DNA of 64,000 nucleotides, from NCBI GenBank assembly GCA_016788565.1, contig JAEUSP010000136.1, positions 103,463-167,462 of the forward strand, in the 5' to 3' direction. Shown here piece after piece: positions 11,601 through 19,891 of this stretch. The stretch's first letter is position 1; the number at the start of each line of letters is the position of its first letter. The DNA is from Chlorobiota bacterium (GTDB lineage Bacteria; Bacteroidota; Ignavibacteria; OLB7). The position numbers were made by a program, and so were the translations under genes. The notes beneath the pieces were generated by a model. It saw only the letters and a program-made list of their open reading frames with translations, was not told where the DNA came from and searched no databases.

Positions 11601-14600
11601 CGCCATGTACGATGGCGTGGTGAAAGCGGTGATGGACGTAAAAAACAGCACTATCACCTCGCTGGTGAACGCCGTTGGCCGGAAGATGGACCTGGACCAG
11701 GGGAAAGCCGAAGCGATTGACCAAGCGATCCAAAACGGGAAACGGCTGGTTTCCATGCTGGTCAGCAGCGACCCCATCGGGCTTCCGATTGGGTTCGATG
11801 CCAACGTGGAAGGGAAGAACTACACGCTGGGAATTATCGGCATGACCTTCACTCCAAAAAAAGGGACGATGGCCTGCGCCTTCCGGTTGGAGACACCAGA
11901 TTTGACCAACGGCCAAAGCACCAACTTCATTGATTTTGGCGCGCGCGATCTTGTCTTCACACCAAGCTCTTTCGGCGCGACGAACGGCACCATGAAGCTG
12001 TACGTTGCCGGCGATTTCACGCTGCAAGTTGGCGGCGGAATGGCCCTGAAGCTAAACGCCCCAAAGGATAGCGAGTTTGACGACGACAACAAGGGAACCT
12101 ACGTGAAGCTGAAGTGCGGAAAGTTCGATGGGCTGCGGATTGATGCTTCGGCAATCTTCCCACGCGATTGGCTTGTTCCGCGCAAAGCCGACGGGACCGC
12201 CGAGGCCGACGAAACCAAAAAAGTCCAAGCCAATTTCGTTGCCCAAATCCGCGACTGGAACAACTGGATTGCAAAGGTCAATCTGGATAAATGCTTCATT
12301 GCCAGCAACGACGGCTTCGGGCTAGAGGTCCAGGAAATGGCCTACGACCACAGCGATGTTGTGAACCCAGAAGGGATCAAATTTCCCGACGGCTACGCCA
12401 AGGACAAAAGCAATTTGTGGCGTGGCTTCTACATCAAGCGCGCGGCAATTTCGCTGCCAACCGAGTGGTCCGCAACCGACCAAGAAGGGAAAGGAATCAG
12501 CTTTGCGGTGGAGCATCTGCTGATTGACAAAACCGGGCTGAGCGCAAACTTCATGGTGGAGAATGTGGTGAACTACGGCAAGCTGGCCGGGTGGGGCTTC
12601 ACGCTGGATAAAATCGGTGTGGAGATCGTCAGCAGCAGCTTCAAGAAAGGCTACCTGAACGGCAGTTTCAAAACGCCGATTGCCGATGAGTCCATGTTCT
12701 ACTCCGCCTTGATCCAGCAGGGGAAAAACGCCGCCACCGGCAAAAGCCAACTGCAATGGCAGTTCCAGTTGAAGATTGAAGAGAACAAGCCGCTGAAAGC
12801 CACCTTCTGGAAAGCCGCGCTGCACCTGAAGCCAGGAAGCAGCATCACCATTGGCAACGTTGCTGGGCAAGGAAAGTTCAACGCAAAAGCTGATCTGACC
12901 GGCCACTTCAGCATTGACTACGAGGAGTACAAACTGAAGATGGAGGGCTTGCGGTTCGAGAATCTAGTGGTGCAATCGAACCCACCAAAGGGGGAGAAAC
13001 GCTTCAGCTACAAAGCCTTCAGCTTCACCTCGCCGCCAAAGAAAATGGGGGGCTTCCCGCTTTCCATCGAGAACATTGAGTTCGCAACCGACGACGCAAG
13101 CATCGGGCTGAAGTTCGACCTGACGCTGGCGCTGGCCGGCGAAAAAACCAGCATCGGCGGAAAGCTGGGATTGATGGTGAAAGCCAAGCTGAACCTTGAC
13201 GCAAAAGAGTGGGGACAGAAATTGGAGTTCGACGGCATTGACCTGACGAAAATCGCCGTGGAAGCCGACATGGGCGCGGTGAAAATCAAGGGGCTGATTG
13301 AATTCTACAAGAAAGATGCCACCTTCGGCGATGGCTTCCGTGGCATTGTGGAGTGCTGGATTCTGAAGAACATCTACGTTGGCGTAACCGTTCAGTTCGG
13401 CACCAAGCCAAGCGCGGTGAACCCCGGCGAAGATTTCCGCTACTGGTACGTGGACGCAATGGCGCGGTTCAACCCGGGGATTGTGCTTGGCCCGGCAATC
13501 GGCATCTACGGCTTTGGCGGCGGCGCGTGGTACCACATGGCCCCGAAAAACCAGCTGGACCCAACCTTGCTGATGAAGGTTCCCGAAAACAGCGACGCTT
13601 CCAAAAATGGATTGCCAAGCAAAGTTGGCGCAACGCTAAGCGGCGAAGAATACGTGCCGAACGAAGGGACCCTGTTCGGCTTCAAAGCCTCGGTGACAAT
13701 CGGAACCGTCCCCGACCCGAAGCCGGTGAATGCCGACGTGCAGCTTGCCATCAGCTTCACCAGCAGCGGCGGGCTTGAGCGGATCCGTTTTGATGGAAGC
13801 CTGTACATGGCCTGCGACGTGATTGAGCGCAAGGACCCCGCGCTGAAAGCCAGCGTCTCGATCCTGTATGACAACGTCAACAAAATCTTCCACGCCGCGT
13901 TCGAGATTGACCTTGATTTCAAGGTGGTGAAAGCGCATATCCCGGCGGTGATTCACGTTGAGCCAAAATGGTGGCAAGTGAAGTTGGGCGAACCCAAAAA
14001 CCGGATGACGCTGGAGGTGAACTTGGCGATCATCAAGATGAAGTTCAAATCGTACATCATGGCCGGCGACAGCTTGCCGCCGTTGCCCGACCCGCCCGAT
14101 GAAGTGCTGAACAAACTGACTGCCGAGCAGCGAGAAAAAATCAAATCGAAGCCGATGATTAGCCGTTCGGCAAGCGGGTTCATGTTCGGAACAATTTTCC
14201 AAGTTGGGCCGGTCGGGGGTGAGTTCCTGATCTTCTACGGCAGCCTTGATCTTGGCGTTGGGTTCGATGTTGAAGTCAAGCAGTTCAAAGGGATGTCGTG
14301 CGGGAACTCCGAAGGGGGCGGGCAGATAGGCTTCAACGATGGGTGGTATGCCCAGGGGCAAGCCTACGCCTGGGTTGATGCAAGCATCGGGATAAAAATC
14401 AAGCTGTTCGGGGCCGAGCGGAAGTTCCCGATCATTGCCTTCAGCGGCGCGGCACTGCTGCGGATGGGCCTTCCAAACCCAACGTGGTTTGAAGGCTACT
14501 TGGCCGCCAAGTACGAAATCCTGTTCGGGCTGATTAAGGGGACCTGCCACTACGAGTTCTCCGTGGGCGACCAATGCCGCCCACGCAAGGGTGACCCGTT

Positions 14601-16524
14601 CACCGAGTCGGTTCCGATGATCGAGGATATGTCGCCAAAGGCAGGCGCAACCAACATTCCGGTGCTGGTAACGCCCGAAGTCAGCCACAACTTCCCGCTG
14701 GGCACACCGTTCGAGCTGAAAGATTTGAACGATGAAAAAATCGTCCACACCTACCGGATTCTGGATCGGAACCCGGTGATGACCTACGCCGTGCCCGGGG
14801 GAAGAACCGTAACGGAACCAACCTCCATTTTCTGGTCCCAGGGAAGCCGTACCTCGCAGATCAACCCGCAGAATATGCTGAACGGGTATCAGCAGTATAA
14901 GCTCTCGATTGCGGCGTATGCTGAAGAGTACGCGCCGAACCGCGCCACCTTCGGCGGAACCTGGGCACCGGCCACGTATCCGAACCCAGAGGATCCCAGC
15001 AAGCTGGACCCAATTGCTGACCAGACAAAGGAGACCTACTTCACAACCGGGCCGCAACCGGATTACATCCCGTGGGACAACGTGGAGTTCTCGATGCCGG
15101 GGGCGCGCCAACGCTACTACCTAGCAAGTCATCCGGGGCCATACAACATGGGGACGAACGGGTTCATCCAGCTTCGGCGCGACCAGGGATATTTGCTCAC
15201 CGAAAAGAGCGATGGAGTGGTGCAGCAAAAACTGCGGGTGCGGTTTATCCCGCGTGGCGGAACCGGAACCGACACGATTGTTGAGGATGTGAAATACTAC
15301 CCAGCATTCGACCGCCAAAAGGCCGGCCTCAGCTTCTCCGTTGCGCAGTTAAGCACTTCCACGCTCTACCGGATGGATGTCTTCCGCGAAACCAGTTACC
15401 TTGCCGGAAAAGCGGGCCAAGCCAGCCAGCTTCTGGATAAAGTTGACACCACAACCTTCACCGCCGTGGTGGAGGAAACCGGCGGCGCAGAAACCGACGC
15501 ACAAACCCGGCTTGTGCGGGCAACGCTGGAACGTGAGAACCGGAAGTTGGGCGGAGTGCGGGTGAATCCGATGACCGGGGCGCAGGAGAAGATGCTGTGG
15601 TTCAACGACTTTGCCACAAGCGCCTACCGCGACTTCCCGACAAAGATGATGGGGGTGCGTGCCAAGCGTGTTGATCGCCAAAGCGACCGCCGGTTGGTGT
15701 TCCACTTTGATAGCTTCGAGCCGTTCGATGGATACGACATCAGCCAAGTCTCGGTGGAAGCAAACGTTCCGGGGGATTGGAATTACAACATGTTCATGCG
15801 GAACATCCAAGGCCGGATTCTGCAATATGACGTTCCCAAGCCGCCAGCCTACACGGGGTATTTCTACCACTTGGGCTACTACTACACCAACGGCCGGCGT
15901 GTGGAATGGAACCGTGTGCAGAACCTTCCGATGACCCGCTACATCGGCGAGAACCTTCAGGATGCAGCCTACCAAGTTCCATCGTGGCTCTCGTACATTG
16001 ACCGTTCCAGTGCGGTGGAACCAATCGCCGATTGGGAGCTTGCGGGCGGAACGCTGAACCCGAATCCACGCTCGCGGTGGTCCTACGGCCAGGGGGGATG
16101 TTGGGAGTGCAGAGCCGAGCAATTCCCGGGGGGCGCGCCGGGCGCAATCTGGGTTCAGTACCGCTACGAAGAACACGCTTGGAACTTGGGGATGCGCATG
16201 GTGAACGCCGCCAGCCAAGCCTACTCGATGGCGGTCTGGGGTGAGTATCAGTGGTTCCGTGCGGCAAGCGGAAGAACCGAGCAGTTGCTGATAAAAACCG
16301 AATACTGGGATGATTTCTTGAAGCCATACTGGTATCTGCATCTGGGCCAGCTGGAGTACGACCGTTCGGCACTCAGCCGATTCTACTCACTGCCGCAGGG
16401 GTGGTATCAGATGCAATTCTTCGAATCGCGCGGGGAGACCTTCGAGTGGCAAACCAAGAACCCGCGCTCCACAATGTGGCAGTACAACGGAACCACCTAC
16501 AATAACCGCGCAGGGCGATTCTGA
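5626..16524 (+). CDS. Giant secreted modular repeat protein (~3,632 residues)
   Basis: I start it at the ATG at 5626, which gives a clean signal peptide (MQTFRYFLQSFAAFVLLATVAAAQ); the frame is open from 5542, with another ATG at 5617. Residues 25-180 form a beta-rich N-terminal domain (NVAVIPPYAATL...IIITLTNTD) that resembles, from memory, large secreted Bacteroidota proteins with fibronectin-like and TANFOR-type domains. About ten modules of ~145 residues follow (residues ~298-1915). Each starts with a Cys and NxxPxDG and ends with YAWR...ESxPTSFxYGGC. Residues ~1935-2990 are a long Gly/Lys-rich beta region without obvious repeats. Residues ~2990-3632 begin with an Ig-like segment (DMSPKAGATNIPVLVTPEV) and end in a Trp/Tyr-rich part. 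No type IX sorting tail is visible at the C-terminus. The two conserved Cys per module suggest disulfides outside the cytoplasm. A hairpin terminator follows at once. The function is unknown; surface adhesion or scaffolding is only an inference. Confidence 0.9.
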   Translation: MQTFRYFLQSFAAFVLLATVAAAQSKPIVVNVAVIPPYAATLAEWDRHPERIIITLTNTDPATSYSVRLSGSLQDNLGGIKVTTNDDYPVTAITVPAGGVRAVNGNELKIFNANAVSISGSDKGTVARSGQLNEGTYTICLKALDHTTKTELSPASGCASFTIRTVEAPKLTAPPCNMKVAQTVDPQLLLLQWTPPAGATGGITYTLTMAEVIPDDRNPEEALLTAVPPTLFKKEGLTAPIYQYGAADPQLKKGKKYAWRVQAIDPTAATNFRNDGKSEVCTFIYGDSTEPKPDDPDCKKPTYITAAYPKDDIRIPYRFVPVIVQFAPYCRDLTKFTSDYSVKDNTGSSAGSKTRTVEWKHGPFNNAARQPDMFEKNRASYVVVGPDQNKKVEERKDQFLSPLKTYSWTADVAITKKEGEKETTTKRKVTGRFSVGMGAPVLNEPANGGAVLPDTVTLRFLTSEPVDKSALTLPLDLKAEPRGGGAEFYTMTVNEKWVLEIARTPDMKNPIFRDTGRVGGMLIDAMSPSTSAAFLQKEIYRQETVRPKLTKAGEYYWRVKWLVDPNDNNDSTGQFYNSSPVQRFVVDPNANCFNLAAEFPKDKSAIEEGRPTFKVRVSNSVKPNEILEGELRVWRGKNAADTTQANLVRDINFSRTQKTAGAAMRDMDGNGVPYLNIVGDVIHFRINDAGVPVEFVANDKQDYLWQLTLKHNTAVRMDGQACTRAATASPLFSFRKDMGCIALTNIWPTDGEMATDTSDLLTRANKPIRMANTSKRTWEIYALRPGEDPRNVVLKDGREYFVLEKITDDVFSPEATTSLMAYKVLAINSDLQKQGKALTVGQRYGWRMRLTYNGNGVFADGSSCGESEATVESTPTSFVYGGCVTIKNVMPADGATITDRDGDLQVRVSKAFRIASTTMRQWEVFALKAGEEARMANPTDGREYHSLMLATDDVYSPEASTSLIAIKARALFDQLAKQGNALKPGQRYGWRLRLKANADEFLLNGDCGTGPITLESVPTSFTYAGCITATNTTPAEGETITDSTGELLVKLSKKLRFGSIKRRVLVLCSVNAGEDVRNVDFNDGRFVYESEFPFATQRDPNAFNDVLAIYLKTVVQKMPNARPLVAGNRYAWKMKLYFDGQKAIEGGESCATDAVVESAPTSFIYGGCLYMRNVAPVGGVTAADGDELTAAFSQKVKSNNINGHIYELCELTGQEDSLTLLMKPEFDLLRYDASINDLLHAGSVSGRYAMPIERLNKELAKQGRSLKIGARYAWRIRVQFDGNGIFADGGSCGGKNEELLTRPTTFVYGGCFAVTGSTPKNGDTVSGVPNFTFRTAPGVDPNDFTSVRLKIWKKKSGQSVDDAAKGTPIYNHLAGDSKDIGVKKDLGDGVSATRLAFYFQPLDKTQKPPTEWQIVMTDDKLKFRTEAEQDYVWQVETSIYTPDSVACKRDATSKPMTFTGGGNTCLTLKNAFPPDGAVMTDAEEFRAPLNTSMKTSAVSKREVVFAAMKEGEKVEEIDFEKPGDRAIVTYEIPIDRSKAPETFTLLAGLVGKYNAALPAAKKLKQGARYAWHYRITYNGENALADGSTCGGPNTVLESDPTTFIYGGCRYIIPLTPKEGENVEKQPNLTVRISPAVDPKDWGQVELFIWKKSAGQSADDAAKGTPIFNKLFVEPSRAGETRSMNGVTVMTSGDYVIAPLNLANGKATDWELRMTQDSSRFKPEEGMEYAWKLTTDQFTQSGDTCSSNVATTLATFGYKKSPDDQACLTVKAGTPDPGGVYDLNDKPIFNVIVQEGIRKEGITGGRLQVWKLAQFQKMDSVVKDTPLFDESFTGNDSASVRIIANTANTTGLELAFVNTKDAKKTFLLKDFGATYVWRFTLKIEGKEILQDRTATCTESAIVGKLASFEYQAPSKNNCDDGGIGTEAPEISDKTPSKAPSFVGTAIKVGLFRMNVTEASGDGAGLTGKGTIQMKSVKGPIKVEFSGIKINSDNAMYDGVVKAVMDVKNSTITSLVNAVGRKMDLDQGKAEAIDQAIQNGKRLVSMLVSSDPIGLPIGFDANVEGKNYTLGIIGMTFTPKKGTMACAFRLETPDLTNGQSTNFIDFGARDLVFTPSSFGATNGTMKLYVAGDFTLQVGGGMALKLNAPKDSEFDDDNKGTYVKLKCGKFDGLRIDASAIFPRDWLVPRKADGTAEADETKKVQANFVAQIRDWNNWIAKVNLDKCFIASNDGFGLEVQEMAYDHSDVVNPEGIKFPDGYAKDKSNLWRGFYIKRAAISLPTEWSATDQEGKGISFAVEHLLIDKTGLSANFMVENVVNYGKLAGWGFTLDKIGVEIVSSSFKKGYLNGSFKTPIADESMFYSALIQQGKNAATGKSQLQWQFQLKIEENKPLKATFWKAALHLKPGSSITIGNVAGQGKFNAKADLTGHFSIDYEEYKLKMEGLRFENLVVQSNPPKGEKRFSYKAFSFTSPPKKMGGFPLSIENIEFATDDASIGLKFDLTLALAGEKTSIGGKLGLMVKAKLNLDAKEWGQKLEFDGIDLTKIAVEADMGAVKIKGLIEFYKKDATFGDGFRGIVECWILKNIYVGVTVQFGTKPSAVNPGEDFRYWYVDAMARFNPGIVLGPAIGIYGFGGGAWYHMAPKNQLDPTLLMKVPENSDASKNGLPSKVGATLSGEEYVPNEGTLFGFKASVTIGTVPDPKPVNADVQLAISFTSSGGLERIRFDGSLYMACDVIERKDPALKASVSILYDNVNKIFHAAFEIDLDFKVVKAHIPAVIHVEPKWWQVKLGEPKNRMTLEVNLAIIKMKFKSYIMAGDSLPPLPDPPDEVLNKLTAEQREKIKSKPMISRSASGFMFGTIFQVGPVGGEFLIFYGSLDLGVGFDVEVKQFKGMSCGNSEGGGQIGFNDGWYAQGQAYAWVDASIGIKIKLFGAERKFPIIAFSGAALLRMGLPNPTWFEGYLAAKYEILFGLIKGTCHYEFSVGDQCRPRKGDPFTESVPMIEDMSPKAGATNIPVLVTPEVSHNFPLGTPFELKDLNDEKIVHTYRILDRNPVMTYAVPGGRTVTEPTSIFWSQGSRTSQINPQNMLNGYQQYKLSIAAYAEEYAPNRATFGGTWAPATYPNPEDPSKLDPIADQTKETYFTTGPQPDYIPWDNVEFSMPGARQRYYLASHPGPYNMGTNGFIQLRRDQGYLLTEKSDGVVQQKLRVRFIPRGGTGTDTIVEDVKYYPAFDRQKAGLSFSVAQLSTSTLYRMDVFRETSYLAGKAGQASQLLDKVDTTTFTAVVEETGGAETDAQTRLVRATLERENRKLGGVRVNPMTGAQEKMLWFNDFATSAYRDFPTKMMGVRAKRVDRQSDRRLVFHFDSFEPFDGYDISQVSVEANVPGDWNYNMFMRNIQGRILQYDVPKPPAYTGYFYHLGYYYTNGRRVEWNRVQNLPMTRYIGENLQDAAYQVPSWLSYIDRSSAVEPIADWELAGGTLNPNPRSRWSYGQGGCWECRAEQFPGGAPGAIWVQYRYEEHAWNLGMRMVNAASQAYSMAVWGEYQWFRAASGRTEQLLIKTEYWDDFLKPYWYLHLGQLEYDRSALSRFYSLPQGWYQMQFFESRGETFEWQTKNPRSTMWQYNGTTYNNRAGRF

Positions 16525-16548
16525 GCGGGAAGGAGAAGGCGAAGATGA

Positions 16549-16586
16549 AACGAACAAGCCCACGAAAGTGGGCTTGTTCGTTGTTT
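16549..16586 (+). terminator. Rho-independent terminator of the giant gene
   Basis: A 13-bp perfect stem CGAACAAGCCCAC/GTGGGCTTGTTCG closed by a GAAA tetraloop (16551-16580), extendable by two A-T pairs and followed by TTGTTT. It lies 25 nt after the stop of the giant gene and between convergent genes. Confidence 0.85.
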
Positions 16587-16666
16587 ACTCGAATAAAAGG
16601 AAGAGGAGTAAAGAGTGTGAGCCGCATCCATTCTCCGCACTAAAGCACGAAGCAATGAAGTACCAA

Positions 16667-16703
16667 CCACTGACAACTGACCACTGACAACTGACAACTG
16701 ACC
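16667..16703. repeat. Tandem CTGACAACTGAC-type intergenic repeat
   Basis: The motif CACTGACAACTGAC occurs in tandem with variation (CCACTGACAACTGA, CCACTGACAACTGA, CAACTGACC). It lies just past the 3' end of the PD40 gene. It is not coding and has no spacer structure, so it is not a CRISPR array. Confidence 0.6.
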
Positions 16704-16719
16704 ATCGCCTCCAACAGCC

Positions 16720-17688
16720 TTATGGAGTATCAACTCTGCTCAACATAAAAATGTCCAACTGGCCGTAATTACCAACGTCGGTGCGTTCGGATGAAAAATA
16801 GAGTACCGAGCCATCGGCGGTGGCACTGATAAAACGCTCATCTTTTTTGCTGTTGATAAATGGCCCCAAATTTACCGGCTCTCCCCATTTCCCATCTGGT
16901 TGGCGGTAGCTTGCGTAAAAATCAAAACCACCATAACCGCCCGGGCGATTGGAGGCAAAAATCAAGAGCGAATCGTTGTGCAGTAAACAAGGCGAATCTT
17001 CTTCAGCGGTGGAGTTTACAGGCTTCCCAAGATTGTCGGGGATATTCCACGTGCTGTCTTCTTTCATTTTCGAAAACCAAATATCAACTGATCCAACCGT
17101 AGAGCCAGGCTGGTTGAACAGTGAGACGAAATAGAGGTGCTTCCCATCGTTGGCAACCGCCGGTTGCGAGTCCCAGACGTTGGAGTTTAGCTGGGCATGG
17201 ATCAGAATATCTCCCCAATTTGTTCCGTCGGAATTGCACTGAAAAATATCACAATCGCCATACCCTTCCTTGCGATTGCAGGCAGTGAAGAAAAACATTT
17301 TGCCATCCGGTGAAATAGAAACCACACCTTCGTTTTCTCGTGAATTTATCGGCGGTGGCAGCGGAACGGGAGGGCTAAAATCAAGGCCTTTAGGGTCGAA
17401 TTTTAAGGTGACAAAAATATCATGGCCTCCTTGCGCCCCATTTGTTGAAATTCCGTTGGAAACAAAATAGAGGGTCAATCCATCCGCAGTGACGCTGGGG
17501 GAATATTCCAATTTTTTGGTGTTAATCTCCTTTCCCACATTCCGCAGCACATACTTCGCGCCGGGGAAAATTGAAAGCTCTCCAACAAGGCTATCCGTTC
17601 CTGGGTTTTGCGAAAATGCAGCGGTGCTATTTCCGGCAATGGCAATGGCCGCAACCAGCGCGCAACGGAAAATTCGTGATTTGAACAT
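16720..17688 (-). CDS. Secreted PD40-repeat beta-propeller protein (TolB-like)
   Basis: A 322-residue protein with an N-terminal signal peptide (MFKSRIFRCALVAAIAIAGNSTAAFSQ). At least four WD40-like PD40 blades are visible, each with the hallmark S.D.....YF.S.R or FASNRPGGYGGFD pattern (SPSVTADGLTLYFVSNG, VSISPDGKMFFFTAC, QPAVANDGKHLYFVS, SPCLLHNDSLLIFASNRPGGYGGFDFY). Related blades occur in TolB and in PD40-OmpA proteins of Bacteroidota, but no OmpA domain follows here, so it would be a free periplasmic or exported propeller. It is convergent with the giant gene and shares the spacer that holds the terminator and the CTGACAACTGAC repeat. Its ligand is unknown. Confidence 0.85.
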   Translation of the reverse strand: MFKSRIFRCALVAAIAIAGNSTAAFSQNPGTDSLVGELSIFPGAKYVLRNVGKEINTKKLEYSPSVTADGLTLYFVSNGISTNGAQGGHDIFVTLKFDPKGLDFSPPVPLPPPINSRENEGVVSISPDGKMFFFTACNRKEGYGDCDIFQCNSDGTNWGDILIHAQLNSNVWDSQPAVANDGKHLYFVSLFNQPGSTVGSVDIWFSKMKEDSTWNIPDNLGKPVNSTAEEDSPCLLHNDSLLIFASNRPGGYGGFDFYASYRQPDGKWGEPVNLGPFINSKKDERFISATADGSVLYFSSERTDVGNYGQLDIFMLSRVDTP

Positions 17689-17761
17689 GGCGTTTGGATA
17701 ATTGTTGATCTTGTTTCCAGAGCAATTTTCTGCTTCGACTTCCTCACTGTGAGCGGAGGGC

Positions 17762-17922
17762 TGGATGCCCGAGTCCCACTTCTATTTCCTACCTCCTATC
17801 TCCTTCTCCCTTTTCCCCCAGAATTGGGGGGACGCGAAGCTCGCCAGAGCGAAGCAGGGGGGCGCGTCGCGAAGGGCGCGATCCGAAAACAACTCCAACA
17901 TTCTTCATTCGGCATTCCCACC
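17762..17922. other. Non-coding spacer with low-complexity and GC-rich hairpin text
   Basis: The spacer between the M3 peptidase and PD40 genes holds a pyrimidine-rich stretch (17780-17820), a GC-rich stretch with several short self-complementary runs (about 17826-17885) and a CATTCGGCATTCCC string (17909-17922). I see no gene. It resembles the other repeat-like spacers of this window. Confidence 0.4.
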
Positions 17923-19755
17923 TTACCCCGCTGCCCCGGCGCGAATCCATTCCTCGAATTTTTTGCTCATCCCCTCGAACGATCCCTCCACTTCCGTGCT
18001 GGCAACAAGGGTGTCGCCGTGGACGATGGCGATGCTGGCACCCAGATCAATCGGGCCGGTGTGGCGGGGGATTGATGGCTCGGCAGCAATCATCCGTTCG
18101 GCATTGGCAATGGCCTCTTCCATCGAGCGGTTCACCTGGGTCACGATTGCCCGTGCCGAAAATGGCTTGCCGGTCACGTCCTGCACCAGATCAAGAAATG
18201 AACGTGAGTTCCCTAGGTTCCAATATCCTTTTGCAAGGTCGGGGCCGATGCTTGGGTTATCCAGCAAGTAGCCGTCGCGCTGCAGGAAGAAATCGCGGGT
18301 TTGCGCCACCGCCATTTCCGCCAACACGTATCCGTGGTAGTAGGCCGATGCCTCGCCAGCCAGCAAGTGCGGAACCGAAAGAATTGGGCGCGGAGAATCG
18401 TTCAGCAGCAAAATTTTCCGCTCGGCTTGGCGCAGCGCGGCAAGGATATTTTCTGGAGTAAGGTCGTTTTCCGGCATCTCGTAAATGGCGCGCTCGCCGT
18501 AGCTCACCACCATAATCCGCCGAACCTGGAAGGCGCGGAACCGGTGATTTTTTGCCAGCACCTCCATCATCAATTCTTGCGGCATCTGGTTCCCGTCGGC
18601 ATCGTGGGCGTAGCGGTTCAGCCAGTCGGGGTCCTCCATCAGGCTGTCCATAAACATGGATTGCGTTTCGGCATACGCCACCGATGTCGGGGTGAACTCC
18701 TGCGAGAAACACGGGGCGGGCATTCTGATGTTGGCGAAGTGCGCGGCGTGGCCCCCTTCGTGCAGCAGCGTGTTCATTGCCCGCTCGCCACTTCCGGTTT
18801 GGCCGGGGACCGCGTTGGCCGTGAAGTTGATCCGCGCCGGAAGGAAGTTGCCCCGATCAACGTAGCAAGGGAACGGGCCGTGCATGAATCCGTTGTCGTG
18901 TTTGGTGGGGCGGCTTACAAGGTCCAGCTTCATTTCCGCGCCGCCGTAGCGGACCCCCATTGCCGCAAACGAACGCCCCCAACGGTTCAGCGCGTCATCG
19001 AAACGGTGGTAGGGGTCCACGGCCGATTTCAGGTCGCCGCTGGTCAGGTAGTCGAAGTTCCACCCTTCGCGCGCCGATTCGCCAACCTGTTCGGCCAGGC
19101 CATCAATCGAACGCTGGCAGGCATCGCGGGTGTCGCGCTCCAGCTCATCCAACAACTCGAACAGCTTCCGTTTGGAGAAGCCTTCGTTCAGGGTGACTTT
19201 GTAGTCGTAGTAGTCTTCGTAGCCCAGCATCCGCGCCAGCCGGTTCCGTTCCTTCACCACTTCAATAAAGCCATGCTCCAGCACAAACGGCTCAATCGAG
19301 CGAAGGCTTTCCCACGCGGCGCGGCGTTCGGTTTCGCTGGGGAGGGTTTGCACCATCAGGTTCAGTTGGGCGGAGTTCATCGGGGTGAACTGGCCGGTAT
19401 CTGGGTCGGTATATCCCAGCCGCATTCCGCCACGGGCGCGGTTCAGCTCACCCTCCATCGCCACAATTTTTGCGGCCAACGCTTTGGCTTCCTCGCTTTC
19501 GATTGCGTTGGCTGCGAAGAATCGAACCCACCCTTCCAGCCCCGTTCGCTCTTCTTGGTCAAGGTCGTCCCGCTCCAGCTCGGCGCGGAGTTTTGGAAGC
19601 ATTGTGGCATCGGTGATGAACGCTTGCAGGCGAATTTCCTTCGCCTCAAAATCGCCAGGGACTGATTCTTTCAGCCCCATCTTCTCGGCCCAGAAGGCTT
19701 CCTCTTTTGCGGAGTGAAGCGTGATGTATTGCTCGTTCAGTTCTTGCAGTAGCAT
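17923..19755 (-). CDS. M3-family zinc oligopeptidase
   Basis: A 610-residue cytoplasmic metallopeptidase of family M3 (thimet oligopeptidase / oligoendopeptidase F clan). The zinc site HEGGH starts at His 332 (HEGGHAAHF), and a downstream SVAYAETQSMFMDSLM segment supplies the third ligand, Glu. The extended helical N-terminus is as usual for the clan, where a deep channel limits substrates to short peptides. The ATG at 19755 (MLLQELNEQYITLHSAK) fits the homologous N-terminus. A perfect 17-bp inverted repeat, ATGTTTG-CCG-CAAACAT, lies 28 nt upstream and overlaps a TATGTTTG promoter-like -7 element on this strand. It is transcribed away from the fic gene. Confidence 0.9.
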   Translation of the reverse strand: MLLQELNEQYITLHSAKEEAFWAEKMGLKESVPGDFEAKEIRLQAFITDATMLPKLRAELERDDLDQEERTGLEGWVRFFAANAIESEEAKALAAKIVAMEGELNRARGGMRLGYTDPDTGQFTPMNSAQLNLMVQTLPSETERRAAWESLRSIEPFVLEHGFIEVVKERNRLARMLGYEDYYDYKVTLNEGFSKRKLFELLDELERDTRDACQRSIDGLAEQVGESAREGWNFDYLTSGDLKSAVDPYHRFDDALNRWGRSFAAMGVRYGGAEMKLDLVSRPTKHDNGFMHGPFPCYVDRGNFLPARINFTANAVPGQTGSGERAMNTLLHEGGHAAHFANIRMPAPCFSQEFTPTSVAYAETQSMFMDSLMEDPDWLNRYAHDADGNQMPQELMMEVLAKNHRFRAFQVRRIMVVSYGERAIYEMPENDLTPENILAALRQAERKILLLNDSPRPILSVPHLLAGEASAYYHGYVLAEMAVAQTRDFFLQRDGYLLDNPSIGPDLAKGYWNLGNSRSFLDLVQDVTGKPFSARAIVTQVNRSMEEAIANAERMIAAEPSIPRHTGPIDLGASIAIVHGDTLVASTEVEGSFEGMSKKFEEWIRAGAAG

Positions 19756-19782
19756 GGTGTGGTTGGATAAAATTTCTGAATG

Positions 19783-19799
19783 ATGTTTGCCGCAAACAT
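19783..19799 (-). promoter_or_regulatory. Inverted repeat over a candidate -7 element of the M3 peptidase
   Basis: ATGTTTG-CCG-CAAACAT is a perfect palindrome with 7-nt arms. Read on the minus strand, it holds TATGTTTG (19800-19793), a perfect match to the Bacteroidota -7 box TAnnTTTG. No clear TTG lies at the expected -33 position. It could be an operator or simply a symmetrical promoter. Confidence 0.35.
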
Positions 19800-19891
19800 A
19801 GCGGTTGGTTTGAAGTTAGCTTGGAATAGAGTGTGTTGCGGGAATCAACGCCCGGGATGGCAACTGCGAATTGGAGGCGTTCAGCCAACTC

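Noticed and set aside
13636..15111. 491-codon open minus frame
   Set aside because: Lies inside the giant plus-strand gene, with Arg/His/Val-rich composition and no motifs.
16667..16703. Possible CRISPR array
   Set aside because: Tandem 12-14-bp units without spacers; no cas genes in the window.
18301..19665. 454-codon open plus frame
   Set aside because: Antisense to the M3 peptidase, which has a complete zinc site and family motifs.
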